NCBI GenBank assembly: GCA_020860515.1
Contig: JAJBUG010000009.1
Coordinates: forward strand, 1 to 40,890
Reading direction: 5' to 3'
Origin: Bacteroidales bacterium
Lineage (GTDB): Bacteria > Bacteroidota > Bacteroidia > Bacteroidales > Muribaculaceae
DNA length: 40,890 nt
Positions within the stretch are counted from its first letter, which is position 1. Each line of letters begins with the position of its first letter. The translations under genes were made by a program, and so were the position numbers. A model generated the notes under the pieces. The model saw nothing but the letters and a program-made list of their open reading frames with translations. It made no database searches and was not told the origin of the DNA. This document shows positions 25,606 through 35,900 of this stretch, in pieces.

Positions 25606-25643
25606 TGCCCCGCGGCACTGGGCAACCAAAGCTGACGCTTTGG
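25606..25643. terminator. Two small hairpins at the GH3 3' end
   Basis: GTGCC-CCGC-GGCAC (25606-25619) and CCAAAGC-TGAC-GCTTTGG (25626-25643) lie just past the GH3 stop codon on its downstream side. Neither has a T-tract in the minus direction, so they may be 3'-protecting structures rather than a terminator. Apart from these, 25540-25605 holds nothing recognised. Confidence 0.45.
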
Positions 25644-25649
25644 GCACGG

Positions 25650-27893
25650 TTATTCGATGGTGAAGGCGATAGGCTGGCCTGATTGGGAATCGCCGGCTAC
25701 CCAAAGCTGGAACTGGCCTGGCTCTACATGACGCTTCTCTTCGGGGTTCCAGAATGCAAGGTCCTCAGCAGGGAGCTCGAAGGTCACATGCTGAGTCTCG
25801 CCTGGCTTGAGATTCACGCGCTGGAATCGCTTGAGCTCCTTCACTGGGCGAGCAAGCGAGCCGTGGAGGTCGCGCACATATAGCTGAGCTACCTCGGCGC
25901 CCTCATAATCGCCAGTATTGGTGAGGTCAAAGTCAACAGTCAGCTTACCATCCTTGGCAATATGGTCGGCCGAAAGATGGGGTTCGCCATAGGCAAAGGT
26001 TGTATAGCTCTGACCATAGCCGAATGGGAAGAGAGGATCAAAGCCAGCATCGAGATGATAGCTGGTATTGCCCAATGAAGTCTGGCCAGCCTCAAGCGGA
26101 ATATCGTTGATCAATGCCTCACTGCCATAGCAAGGACGGCCAGTGTTGTTGTGGGCATAATAAATAGGCACCTGCCCCACCATTCTTGGGAAAGTCATAG
26201 GCAGCTTGCCGCTGGGATTAGCATCGCCAAGCAGGAGGTCGGCAATTGCCGGGCCACCCATCGTGCCAGGATGGAACATATATAGCACTGCATCGGCCTT
26301 GGCCACCTCGTCGGCAATTGTGAGCGGACGGCCAGCCATCACCACCATCACCAGAGGCTTGCCTGTTGCAGACAAATCAGCAATGAGTTGGCGCTGTGCG
26401 CCCTTGAGGCTGATGTCGGCAAGAGAGTGAGCTTCGCCTGAGAGGATAGCTTCTTCACCCACAAAAGCAACCACTACATCGCTCTGACGAGCCGCAGCAA
26501 CGGCTTGGGCAATGCCAGCCTTATTGTTGTCGCGGCTATAAGCCAAACCAGGAGCATAATTTATACTGATTCCCTTGCGTTCGCGCAGAGCTGTCAGGGG
26601 AGTAATCGACTTATCCTTATCGCCATCAAATACCCAAGTGCCCATCTGATCATGTGGAGCATCGGCCATCGGTCCGACAACCGCTATGCGCTTTACGTTG
26701 GAGCCAAAAGGCAGCACATGATTGTCATTCTTCAGCAGTACGGCGCTCTCTGTAGCAGCTTGCTTGGCCGCTGCCAAGTGGCTGGGGGCATAGAACACCG
26801 AGTCGCGCAGCGACTCATCAACGTATGGATTGTCGAAAAGGCCAAGGCGATATTTCACACGCAGGATATTGCGCACAGCATTGTCGATCTGAGCCTCTGA
26901 CACCCTACCCTCTTTCACAAGTCGGGGCAGCTCCTTGACGAATGCGAAGCTCATCATATCCATATCAACGCCAGCATTGAGGGCCTTAGTGGCCACCTCA
27001 GCCGAATCGGCGCAGAAGCCATGGCTGAGCATCTCGCCAGCTGAATTCCAGTCGGTGACTACGAAGCCGTCGAAGCCCCATTCGCCACGCAGGATATCAG
27101 TCAGGAGGGCGCGGTTGCCAGTTGCAGGCACGCCATCATTGTCGTTGAACGACGACATAATCGTCTGGGCGCCAGCAGCGGCGGCAGCCTCAAACGGGGG
27201 CAGATATACATTGTGCAGCTGAGCAGGAGGGATATTAGTGCTGTTATAGTCCTTGCCGCTCTCTGCAGCCCCATAGCCTACGAAATGCTTGGCGCAGGCA
27301 GCAATCGACGCAGGATTGCCAAGAGTGTCGCCTTGATAGCCGCGCACCATAGCCACGCCCATCACAGAGGTTAGGTATGGGTCTTCGCCGTTGCCTTCGG
27401 CCACACGTCCCCAGCGAGCATCGCGGGCCACATCGAGCATGGGCGAGAAAGTCCAGCGCACACCGGCAGCCGAAGCTTCGGCTGCGGCAACGCGAGCGCC
27501 CTCGCGAACGATTTCAGGGTCAAATGTCGCAGCCTGACCCAGAGGAATTGGGAATATGGTCTTGAATCCATGTATCACATCGCGAGCGATGAGCAGGGGG
27601 ATGCCAAGGCGGCTCTCCTCCATGGCGATGCGCTGAAGGCGATTCACATTGGCTGGCTCGATTTCATTGAGAATCGAACCAATGCGACCAGCCCGCACTT
27701 CGTCGGCCATCGCCTCGACACTGCCGTAGGACGACACTTGGTTGAGCTGACCAATTTTCTCATCCAATGTCATCTGGCTCAGCAGGGCATCAATATTTGA
27801 TTCAATCTCGGCATTTGCGCCGCTCTGCGGCTTAGAACAAGCCACAGCGACCAGAGCAAAGGCGCAAGCGCCGAGTTTAAAGATAGTATTCAT
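25650..27893 (-). CDS. bglX: GH3 beta-glucosidase lipoprotein (BglX-like)
   Basis: Releases glucose from beta-linked gluco-oligosaccharides by a retaining mechanism. The 747-residue protein has a lipobox AVAC (Cys19) so it is probably anchored in the outer or inner membrane, facing the periplasm. Domain order: TIM barrel (about 30-365) with KHF at 202-204 and the nucleophile D281 in VVTDW; alpha/beta sandwich (about 385-585) with SGEAHS, where E487 is the candidate acid/base; and a C-terminal fibronectin III-like domain (about 650-740). It is last in the beta-glucan operon, 2 nt after the GH16 stop. Substrate linkage (beta-1,3 or mixed) is inferred from GH16. Confidence 0.94.
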   Translation of the reverse strand: MNTIFKLGACAFALVAVACSKPQSGANAEIESNIDALLSQMTLDEKIGQLNQVSSYGSVEAMADEVRAGRIGSILNEIEPANVNRLQRIAMEESRLGIPLLIARDVIHGFKTIFPIPLGQAATFDPEIVREGARVAAAEASAAGVRWTFSPMLDVARDARWGRVAEGNGEDPYLTSVMGVAMVRGYQGDTLGNPASIAACAKHFVGYGAAESGKDYNSTNIPPAQLHNVYLPPFEAAAAAGAQTIMSSFNDNDGVPATGNRALLTDILRGEWGFDGFVVTDWNSAGEMLSHGFCADSAEVATKALNAGVDMDMMSFAFVKELPRLVKEGRVSEAQIDNAVRNILRVKYRLGLFDNPYVDESLRDSVFYAPSHLAAAKQAATESAVLLKNDNHVLPFGSNVKRIAVVGPMADAPHDQMGTWVFDGDKDKSITPLTALRERKGISINYAPGLAYSRDNNKAGIAQAVAAARQSDVVVAFVGEEAILSGEAHSLADISLKGAQRQLIADLSATGKPLVMVVMAGRPLTIADEVAKADAVLYMFHPGTMGGPAIADLLLGDANPSGKLPMTFPRMVGQVPIYYAHNNTGRPCYGSEALINDIPLEAGQTSLGNTSYHLDAGFDPLFPFGYGQSYTTFAYGEPHLSADHIAKDGKLTVDFDLTNTGDYEGAEVAQLYVRDLHGSLARPVKELKRFQRVNLKPGETQHVTFELPAEDLAFWNPEEKRHVEPGQFQLWVAGDSQSGQPIAFTIE

Positions 27894-27895
27894 AA

Positions 27896-29002
27896 TTATT
27901 TCTTTTGGAAAACTCTTACGTAGTCAATCTGATAGATGGCTGGCAGGCAGCTTTCGTCCACTCCGGCATATCCGCCCCAGTCACCACCCCAAGCCAGATT
28001 GAGCTTGAGATAGAAGGGATTGTAGAATGGCCAAGTGTTGTAATTGCCAGTGCCGTCATTTTCAAATTCAAACAGCTGTTCACCATCCACATAGGTGCGA
28101 ATCACATCCTCAGTCCATTCCAAAGCATACACGTGGAAGTCGCTCTGGGCAGTAGCCAAGTATTTTGATGCTGTCTTCTGAGTGCCAATGCTGTGATAGT
28201 AAGCCTTGCAGTGAATTGACGACGATACCCAGTTGGCATCCACGCCTACCTCCTCCATAATGTCAATCTCGCCATCATCGGGCCAAGCATTGTAATTCTT
28301 AGGCATCATCCAGAATGCAGGCCACGTGCCTTTGCCAGTGGGCAGCTTGAGGCGAGCCTCAAACCAGCCGTAGGTCCAACTCTGATTGGTGTTCATGCGG
28401 ATTGAATATACGGTGCCATTGATTTTGGCGCACTTGATGTTGAGCTTGCCGTCCTCGATGTAGGCCATTTTTTCGCCAGTGGGAGTGGTGCAGGCCACAT
28501 AATTCTGGATTTCGTTGTTACCCCAGCCGCTGGCGCCTGTCTCGTACCACCAATAGTTGGTATTTGGCACAGAGCCTTCGTTGAAACTGTCGCTCCACAC
28601 AAGCTCATAGCCATCAGGCACAGAACTCTCAGGTTCAATGGTAGGATCAGGCTTGGGAGTAGCTTCTTGGGTAACAGTAACCTCCTCGGACTTTGTGCCT
28701 GACTTTACATATACCTTGCCTGAGCGCTCGGTGTAGGCAGTGTTGGCAGCAATCGATACGTTGACCGATGTAGAGCCATTCTGCTTTACGGTGATCCACG
28801 AGTCGTTGGTGTAGGTCATCCAGTCGGCCGAGCATGTGACTGAAATCGAGGTGTCGTAAGCATCACAGGGAGCCGATATTGATGTGGGGCTCAGGGTGAT
28901 GGTGGAAGCTGTGGGCTCATCCTTGTTGTCGTCATCCCCTCCGCAAGCGCAGGAGATGACTAACAACAGTGACGAGATTATTAATTGGAAGCGTTTATTC
29001 AT
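27896..29002 (-). CDS. BACON-GH16 endo-beta-glucanase lipoprotein
   Basis: Cuts internal beta-1,3 or beta-1,3/1,4 glucan bonds, probably on the cell surface. The 368-residue protein has a lipoprotein signal (Cys18 or Cys20), a BACON-like domain (about 35-112) that may hold the enzyme away from the membrane, and a GH16 jelly-roll (about 128-368). The active-site motif EIDIME has nucleophile E245, D247 and acid/base E250. Aromatics such as the WPAFWM segment (about 227-232) shape the glycan cleft. The features resemble laminarinase/lichenase subfamily GH16_3. Its start overlaps the preceding gene by 8 bp, so translation is coupled. Confidence 0.93.
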   Translation of the reverse strand: MNKRFQLIISSLLLVISCACGGDDDNKDEPTASTITLSPTSISAPCDAYDTSISVTCSADWMTYTNDSWITVKQNGSTSVNVSIAANTAYTERSGKVYVKSGTKSEEVTVTQEATPKPDPTIEPESSVPDGYELVWSDSFNEGSVPNTNYWWYETGASGWGNNEIQNYVACTTPTGEKMAYIEDGKLNIKCAKINGTVYSIRMNTNQSWTYGWFEARLKLPTGKGTWPAFWMMPKNYNAWPDDGEIDIMEEVGVDANWVSSSIHCKAYYHSIGTQKTASKYLATAQSDFHVYALEWTEDVIRTYVDGEQLFEFENDGTGNYNTWPFYNPFYLKLNLAWGGDWGGYAGVDESCLPAIYQIDYVRVFQKK

Positions 29003-31343
29003 GTACTTGGAGGATTATGTCCTTAATGATAACCTCGCAGTTGTCGGGGTTGCCACCGAAATCGAGGGCGAACTTGAACGGGCCATCGAAGCCGGGGAGG
29101 TTGGTGTAGCGCACTACGCAGTCCTCGTAGGCAGTGGTGGCATGGCGGTCAGCGGTGAAGAACACATTGTCGTCGCCATTTAGCTGAGCCTTGATTGTAA
29201 CACCGGGGTGATCACAATTGGTGTTGATAACAACTTGCAGGTCGTAGGTAAGGGCTGAGCTGATTTCAATGTCGGAATTGATGTGCATCTGAGCCTGCCA
29301 TTGGTCGGTGGTAGCTGATGAGAAGAGCACGGTGTAAGCGCCGCCATCGAGGCTCCATTCGGGATCGGCAATCTGGCTCCATCCGGGAGCATACCAGAAT
29401 GAATCAACGTAGGTGTCAGCATTAGCCCAAAGGTTGGTGTCAGCGTTCACGTTCCATTCCACTTCCTTGGCATGCTCTTGGATTACGATGTCCTTGACGG
29501 TAACTTCGTAGCCATCTCCACAGCCGCCAAAGTCGAGGCAGAGCTGGGTAGCAGCGAGGTCCATGCCCTCAAAGCCAATGAGCTTGAATGTGCAATCTTC
29601 GTAAGCTGCGGCTGCGATGCGGTCAGCGCAGTAGTATACGTTGTCATCGTCGCTCTGCTGGAACTTCACGGTGATTCCTGGGTGATCCTGGTTGCCGTTG
29701 AAGGTGATGCGGAGGTCGTACTTCTTGTCGGCTGAGGTGGCGAGATTGGTGTTAATATGCATCTGGCCCTGCCATTGGTCGGTGTTGCCTTGCGGGAAGG
29801 TGAGGGTGAAGTTGTTGTCGTCGAGACTGCCAGTCATTTCTGGATCGGCAAGTTGGCCCCAGCCGCTGTCGGCATACCAGAAGGTTACTTCCTTGGTGCA
29901 ATCTATCCAGAGATTCTCGGGAGAGTTGTAATTCCACTCCACATCGTCGGTTGTGCCGGGATCTTCGGGTTCGTCGCTCGGCAGCACAGTGCCGTCATCG
30001 TTGGCGTGATCTTTGATTACAATGTTCTTAATAGTAGCTTCCAGACCATCGGCGCCACCGCCAAAGTCGAAACAAAGCTTGAGAGTGCCATCGAAGCCAG
30101 GCAGATCGCTGAAGTAGTAGATGTAGTCTTCGTAAGCGGCAGTGGCCACGCGGTCGGCAACAAAGTAAACATTGTCATCGCCAATCATCTGCACCTTCAC
30201 GGTGACACCGGGGTGATCCTGGTTGGTGTTGATGATGCACGAGAAGTCGTAGTTGGTGGCTGAGTTAATGGCAATATCTGATTCGATATGCACCTGGCCC
30301 TGCCATTGGTCGCTGTTGCCAGTGGGGAAGCTGAAGCTGTAGGTAGCGCCGTCGAGGCTCCATGCTGGATCGGCAAGCTGGCTCCAGTTGCTATCAGCAT
30401 ACCAGAATGTTGGATCGGAGATGTTGCCATTCTTCCAGAGGTTAAATTCGCTGTCATATTTAAAGCCTGAGAACTTCTTGACCTGAGCGCCACTGGTGAA
30501 GATGTAGTGCCAGCTGATGCCATCGCACTGAGCCACGAGCTCGAGCTTTGTGGCGGTCATGTCCTGCACCATGTAGCGAGGATTCTCATATAGCGAATTG
30601 TCGGCCATATAGGGGAATGCAGTGCCAGCCGGGAAGGTAATGTAGAGGTCGTCGCCATCCACGTCGAAGGCATAGGTTGAGGAAGAATCCTCAGCATATA
30701 CGTTGAAATCGTCGGTAGCATCTGCCACGCAGTCGGGATAAACGGTCACGCCCTTGTTGCAATAGATTGCTGGGGTATCGCCTACATAGTAGTTGTAGCT
30801 GTAGTCGTTGCCGAAGGTCATGTAGTGGTCGTAGAGACCAACTTCAGCCTTCTCATCTACGCCGGCGGTCCACCAGTTGGTGCCATCGGTGCCCGGTTCG
30901 CCGCATCCGAGATGGCCCACGCTCTGGCTATCGAAACGCCATTCCTTGCCATGGTTGCCCAGGAAGGTGAGATACTTCGAGAAATCCATCACGGTGTTGT
31001 CGATATGGAATGTCTTGGTGATTACGCCATCGCTGATGCCATTGCGGCTGCCAATCTTCACATCGACTGAGTAGTCGCCAGCCTTGGCGTAGATCTTGCT
31101 GTACTCGGGATTGGTGGAATAGGTTTTGCCCTCTTCGATAATCCACAGTGGGTAGACGCCCTTGGCGCCATTGAGCTTGAATGTAACGCGGTTGGTGGTC
31201 TGATCCACGCTCACTTCGATCATGCTCTCATAATCAGCGATTTGAGGTATTTGGCCATTGGTGCCGTCGAACTTTTCCTCCGAGCAAGCCGTCATTGACC
31301 AGGCAGCGAACGCTGTGACTGCCAAATATAGTAATTTTTTCAT
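28995..31343 (-). CDS. Surface glycan-binding lipoprotein with three CBM-like repeats
   Basis: A 782-residue SusE/F-position lipoprotein (lipobox MTAC, Cys20) that would capture glucan at the surface and pass it to SusCD. The N-terminal part has a PKD-like domain (about 30-115) and a second domain (about 120-295) with HLGCGEPGTDGTNWW. Three tandem modules follow at about 295-447, 468-628 and 628-782. Each has FWY, WSQLADP-like, DQWQ, NQDHPGVTVK, DDNVYF, ADR and a C-terminal DFGG motif, and resembles a CBM4/9-type beta-sandwich. Trp and Gln in DQWQGQ are candidate glycan contacts. Genes this close to susD usually encode SGBPs. Confidence 0.88.
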   Translation of the reverse strand: MKKLLYLAVTAFAAWSMTACSEEKFDGTNGQIPQIADYESMIEVSVDQTTNRVTFKLNGAKGVYPLWIIEEGKTYSTNPEYSKIYAKAGDYSVDVKIGSRNGISDGVITKTFHIDNTVMDFSKYLTFLGNHGKEWRFDSQSVGHLGCGEPGTDGTNWWTAGVDEKAEVGLYDHYMTFGNDYSYNYYVGDTPAIYCNKGVTVYPDCVADATDDFNVYAEDSSSTYAFDVDGDDLYITFPAGTAFPYMADNSLYENPRYMVQDMTATKLELVAQCDGISWHYIFTSGAQVKKFSGFKYDSEFNLWKNGNISDPTFWYADSNWSQLADPAWSLDGATYSFSFPTGNSDQWQGQVHIESDIAINSATNYDFSCIINTNQDHPGVTVKVQMIGDDNVYFVADRVATAAYEDYIYYFSDLPGFDGTLKLCFDFGGGADGLEATIKNIVIKDHANDDGTVLPSDEPEDPGTTDDVEWNYNSPENLWIDCTKEVTFWYADSGWGQLADPEMTGSLDDNNFTLTFPQGNTDQWQGQMHINTNLATSADKKYDLRITFNGNQDHPGITVKFQQSDDDNVYYCADRIAAAAYEDCTFKLIGFEGMDLAATQLCLDFGGCGDGYEVTVKDIVIQEHAKEVEWNVNADTNLWANADTYVDSFWYAPGWSQIADPEWSLDGGAYTVLFSSATTDQWQAQMHINSDIEISSALTYDLQVVINTNCDHPGVTIKAQLNGDDNVFFTADRHATTAYEDCVVRYTNLPGFDGPFKFALDFGGNPDNCEVIIKDIILQVHE
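28998..30461 (-). repeat. Three tandem CBM-module repeats in the SGBP gene
   Basis: The three modules (approximate DNA spans 30003-30461, 29460-29942 and 28998-29462) also share runs at DNA level, for example the CTGCCATTGGTCGG segments at about 29296, 29770 and 30299. This points to duplication within the gene, and possible recombination between copies. Confidence 0.85.
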
Positions 31344-31378
31344 GTTTTTATCAGTTAAGAGATTAGCTTACCGGGGGA

Positions 31379-32965
31379 TTATTGGAAATAAGCTGTGTTC
31401 TGCACCAATGCGGGGTCGGAATCGAGCTCGCTCTGGGCGATTGGAATATACTTCTTGTTGGAGTTCCAGGTGTTGGTGCGGTAGCCGTAGCTGTCGGGCA
31501 CGAGCACGCCTGAAGCCTTGTTCTTGGCACTGGCTCCGCTGATGCCTTCGGCGCGAACGAGATCGAAGTAACGCTTGCCTTCGCCTACGAACTCAAGGCG
31601 ACGCTCGGTGAGCACGTCATCCACAGTGACAGCGGTGAGAGGCTCCACGCCTGCACGGTTGCGAACCATGTTGACCCAGGTGAGGGCGTCGGCTGCGCTG
31701 CCAGCGCCACGGAGGGCGAGCTCGGCTGCATTGAGCAGACATTCGGCATAGCGATAGTAGCGAAGGTTGTTGTTGTAGTTAAGATTGTTGTCGAAACCTG
31801 CGCTCTTATAATTCTTGTCCATGGGGCGATATTTATTAAGCCACATGTGGGTGTCCTGATAGCGGAGAGTGTATTCCACGCTCGAATCAATCTTCCAGAT
31901 GGTGCCATCGCGACGAGTGTCGTTGTCGGCGTACATGTCGTAGGTCTCCTGCTTGATGGGCATGAATCCCCAACCGTCGCCGCCAGCGCTCCACAGGTCA
32001 TCGCCTGGGAATGAGTTGGGCGATATAAGAGTAGGAAGCACGGTGCCACCCACGGCGAGAGGACTGCTCCAACCGCGCTCGTTGTTAGTCTGCTCGTAGT
32101 TGATCTCCCAGATTGACTCGTCGCACCATTCGCCTGAGGTTTCCCAGATGGCAGCGAAGTCGGGATTGAGGCTGAAACCGCCATTGTTGATGATTTCCTT
32201 CATGCCGTTGAGGGCCTTGGTGAAGCGAGCCTCATCGTTTTGGTACATTACCATTTCGGCATAGAGCATGTGGGCGAAAGCCTGGGTAACGCGGCCAAGC
32301 TGGCCCTCGTCGTTGAGGCCGTCAGCATCCTTGTAGTAGCGGAGAGGGAGCTTATTGGAATCGATAACAGCCTCGAGCTCTTCGATAAGGATTGAATAAA
32401 CCTCGTCGGCAGTGATTTGGGGAGCGGTGTAAGGGGGTTCGCCAAGGTTTTCGAGATAGAAAGGCACATTGCCGAAATAATGCCAGAGCATGTTGTAGTA
32501 GAACACGCGGAGCAGACGAGCCTGCATTTCGTAGAGGCCACGGTTTTCATCGGTGAGGATGTGGCCTGTGGCGTAGTTCTCCATGTAGAAGAGTACGTCG
32601 TTGCAGCGCTTGATGCCAGAGTAGTCAACTGTCCAGAGCGAGCTGAGGGTGTTGTTGGCATCGGCCTCGAAATTGAAGAGCATGTGCCAGTTCTGCATGT
32701 CGGTCTTGGTGGCACCGCCAACCCACACGTTGTCGGCCATGATTTCGGCGTCGATGTTGAGGGCGTTGTACTGATCCAATCCCCAGTCGGGCCAATGGAT
32801 AGGATCGTAAGCAGCGATGAGGGCCTCCTGGATATGCTCATCGGTATTATAATAAGTATCGAGGTTCTCGCCAGTGGGATTCTCCACTTCCAGGAAAGAA
32901 TCCTTGCAGCTGGTGGCTGTGAGGAAGGCCAGGGTTGCGAGCGATATGATTCTTATGGTTTTCAT
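31379..32965 (-). CDS. susD: SusD/RagB-family glycan-binding lipoprotein
   Basis: A 528-residue outer-surface lipoprotein (lipobox ATSC, Cys20) that caps the SusC channel and binds glycan. The SusD fold is helical with TPR-like units. Typical signals are FLEVENPTG and YDPIHW near the N-terminus, ARLLRVFYYNMLWHYFGNVPF (about 150-170), the RYYRYAECLLNAAEL segment and the C-terminal ERRLEFVGEGKRYFDLVR. It lies between the SGBP and susC genes (35 and 33 nt gaps). The pairing with GH16 and GH3 suggests beta-glucan as ligand. Confidence 0.96.
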   Translation of the reverse strand: MKTIRIISLATLAFLTATSCKDSFLEVENPTGENLDTYYNTDEHIQEALIAAYDPIHWPDWGLDQYNALNIDAEIMADNVWVGGATKTDMQNWHMLFNFEADANNTLSSLWTVDYSGIKRCNDVLFYMENYATGHILTDENRGLYEMQARLLRVFYYNMLWHYFGNVPFYLENLGEPPYTAPQITADEVYSILIEELEAVIDSNKLPLRYYKDADGLNDEGQLGRVTQAFAHMLYAEMVMYQNDEARFTKALNGMKEIINNGGFSLNPDFAAIWETSGEWCDESIWEINYEQTNNERGWSSPLAVGGTVLPTLISPNSFPGDDLWSAGGDGWGFMPIKQETYDMYADNDTRRDGTIWKIDSSVEYTLRYQDTHMWLNKYRPMDKNYKSAGFDNNLNYNNNLRYYRYAECLLNAAELALRGAGSAADALTWVNMVRNRAGVEPLTAVTVDDVLTERRLEFVGEGKRYFDLVRAEGISGASAKNKASGVLVPDSYGYRTNTWNSNKKYIPIAQSELDSDPALVQNTAYFQ

Positions 32966-32998
32966 AAGTGTAATTTCAGATGGTTGTTAGAGAGTGTG

Positions 32999-35900
32999 TT
33001 AGAAAGAGATTTGTGCGCCGATAGTCCAAACGCGAGCCTGGGGATAAACGCCACGGTCGATACCGAGCGAAGTGCCACCAGATGCGATTTCTGGGTCATA
33101 GCCATGGTATTTGGTCCAGGTCTTGAGGTTTTCGGCGCTTACATAGAAGCGGAGGCTCTGGATCGAAACTCGGCGAGTGAGATTTTCGGGGAGAGTGTAG
33201 CCGAGCATGATGTTCTTGAGGCGCCAGTAGCTGCCATCGTAAACGTAGAGGTCAGATACTACCCAGTTGGTGGTGTTGCCAGCAGCGATGCGAGGATATT
33301 TGTTTGAGGTGCCTTCGCCCGTCCAGCGGCCGAGCATCCATGAGGGATAGTTGCCCGAATAAACGTCGGTGCGGTAGGTAGCGTCAAACACATCTGCGCC
33401 GTGAACACCCTGGAAGAAGATGTTGAAGTCGAAGCCTTTCCAGTTGGCATTGAGCGAGAGGCCGAATTCCCAGTCGGGAGTGCCGTTGCCGATGTTGGTG
33501 CGGTCATTGTCGTCGATGAGGCCGTCGCCGTTAACATCCACAAAGCGAACGTCGCCGGGGACAGCGTCGGGCTGGATTAGGCTGCCCGAAGCGTTGGTGT
33601 AGGCATTGATTTCGTCGTAGTTCTGGAAGATGCCGTCGGTCTTGTAGCCATAGAAGAACGGGGATGGCTGACCATTTTCAGCGCGAGTGATGGTGCCGGT
33701 GAGACCCTGGGCTGAGTCGAGGTTGAGGAAACCGTCGCTGTTACCGAGGTTGGTAAGCTTATTCTTAAGATAGGTGGCATTGCCCTTTATCTGGAACATT
33801 GCATCGGCGATATTCCAGCGGTAGCTGGCGTCGAATTCCCAACTGGAGTTCTTCATATCGCCCACGTTGCCAAGAGGCTTGGTTTCGCCCACATAGCTGG
33901 GGATAGGCATTTCGATGATCATGCCGTTGGTTTTCTTTTCGTAGTAGTCAACGGTAAGAGTAACTCGGTTGTTGAGGAATGCGAAGTCCATGCCGATATC
34001 GAACTGCTCGCTCTCCTCCCATTTCAGGCCGGGGTTAGCCACACGGCTGGCCTTTGAGCCATTGTACTTGGTAGCGGTTTTGCCGAAGAGGACATTGTTG
34101 CCCATAGCGGTAAGTGATGTGTAGCCGAAGTCGCCGATGTTGTCGTTACCATTCTTACCCCAGCTTGCGCGGAGTTTCCAGTTGTTGAGCCATTCGCGAG
34201 TGCTCTCCATGAAGTGCTCATTCATGATATTCCAACCGGCTGATACTGATGGGAAGGTACCATATTTATTGTTAGAACCGAAGCGGCTGGAGCCGTCGCG
34301 ACGAACGGTGGCTTGAATCATGTACTTGCTGTCGTAGTCGTAGCTTACACGCGCGAAGAGCGAACTCATGTGGTGCTCGGTGTAATTGCCACCCCATACG
34401 CTGTAAGGAACTGTGGCGCCAGTGATGTTGCCATCCGAGTCAGTTTCGTAGATGATTGTGCTGTTGGTATAGTCGATGCTTGGCTTGTCGGTATTGACCA
34501 GGCCCCAGCGGCTGCCACCGAGGTAGTCGCCCTTGTACTTCATGGCTGATTGGCCGAGCACTACGCTAAAGTTGTGCTTGTCAGCGAAGGACTTGTTCCA
34601 AGAAATAAGGTTTTCAATCTGCCAAGTTGTGCTCTTGTAGTTAGCCTTGCCAGCCTCGGTATGGGATGCATTGTTGTTGCCCGAGAGGTAGTAGTTTTCG
34701 AGGGTAGCGCTGTCGTAGCCCCAGAAAGCCATATCTGCATCGTAGCTGAAGCGATATTTTAGGGTGTCCCAGATGGTGATTTCCGCATTGAAAGCGCCAA
34801 CGAACTTATGGCTCCAGTTCTTGGTAGGATTTTGTGAGAGGATAGCCAGGGGGTTGTTCATTTCCTGGTAGGTGCCTCCATAACCGGCGATGGTGTAAGG
34901 ATTTCCATTAGCATCGGTGTAGAGGGTGTAGTCAGAATAGGTTTTGCGCATAGCCTCGGCAGTTTCTCCGTGAACGGTTACGGGTAGCAACGGCGACATA
35001 TACAGGGCCGAACCGAGCACTGAGCCGTACTCAGAGTTGGTGCTGATGCCAGTTGAATGGGTACGCATGTAAGCCACATTGGCACCGATCTCGAGTTTGT
35101 TGAGGAAGTTGCGGTTCTTAGTTTCGTCGAAAGCAATATAGGTGTTGTTGCTGCGGAGGGTCAGACGGTCGTAGTTAGAATGGCCGTAGTTACCACCGAC
35201 GATACCTTCCTGAGTGTAGTAACCTAATGACAGGTAATAGTTCATTCGCTCGCTGGCGCCGCTGATGCTGACGTCGTGGTTCATCACGGGAGCATTGTCG
35301 TTGAACACGAGGTCCTGCCAGTCGGTGCCATCGCCAACCACCTTGTCGCCATTGATATCTACCAGATTATAAGGATCGGCGTAGATAGGAGCCTGCCCGC
35401 CATTCACGCGGTATTCGTTCTGGAGAATTGCATAGTCGGTGGCATTTGTCACGCTGCGCTTCTTAGCGGCGCTCTGCCAGCCGTAGCTGAAATGATAATT
35501 GACGCGAGCATTACCCTGCTTGCCTTTCTTTGTGGTGACGAGGATAACGCCGTTGGCAGCACGAGCACCGTAGATAGCGCCCGAAGCAGCATCCTTGAGC
35601 ACCTCTATCGACTCGATATCGTTGGGATTAACGAAATCAAGGCCGCCACCGATGGGCATGCCATCGACAATATAAAGAGGATCAGAATTGTTGATTGTAC
35701 CCGTACCACGGATGCGAACGCGAGCACCTTCGCCAGGCTGACCTGAGTTAGAAGTTACGTTGACACCCGAAGCGAGGCCCTTGAGAGCGTTGTCCATGCG
35801 GACGGGGGCTGTGTTGGCGAGGTCGTCGCTCGTAACCTTAGCAATTGATGCAGTAACTACGCTCTTTTTCTGCACGCCATAACCAACGACCACCATTTCT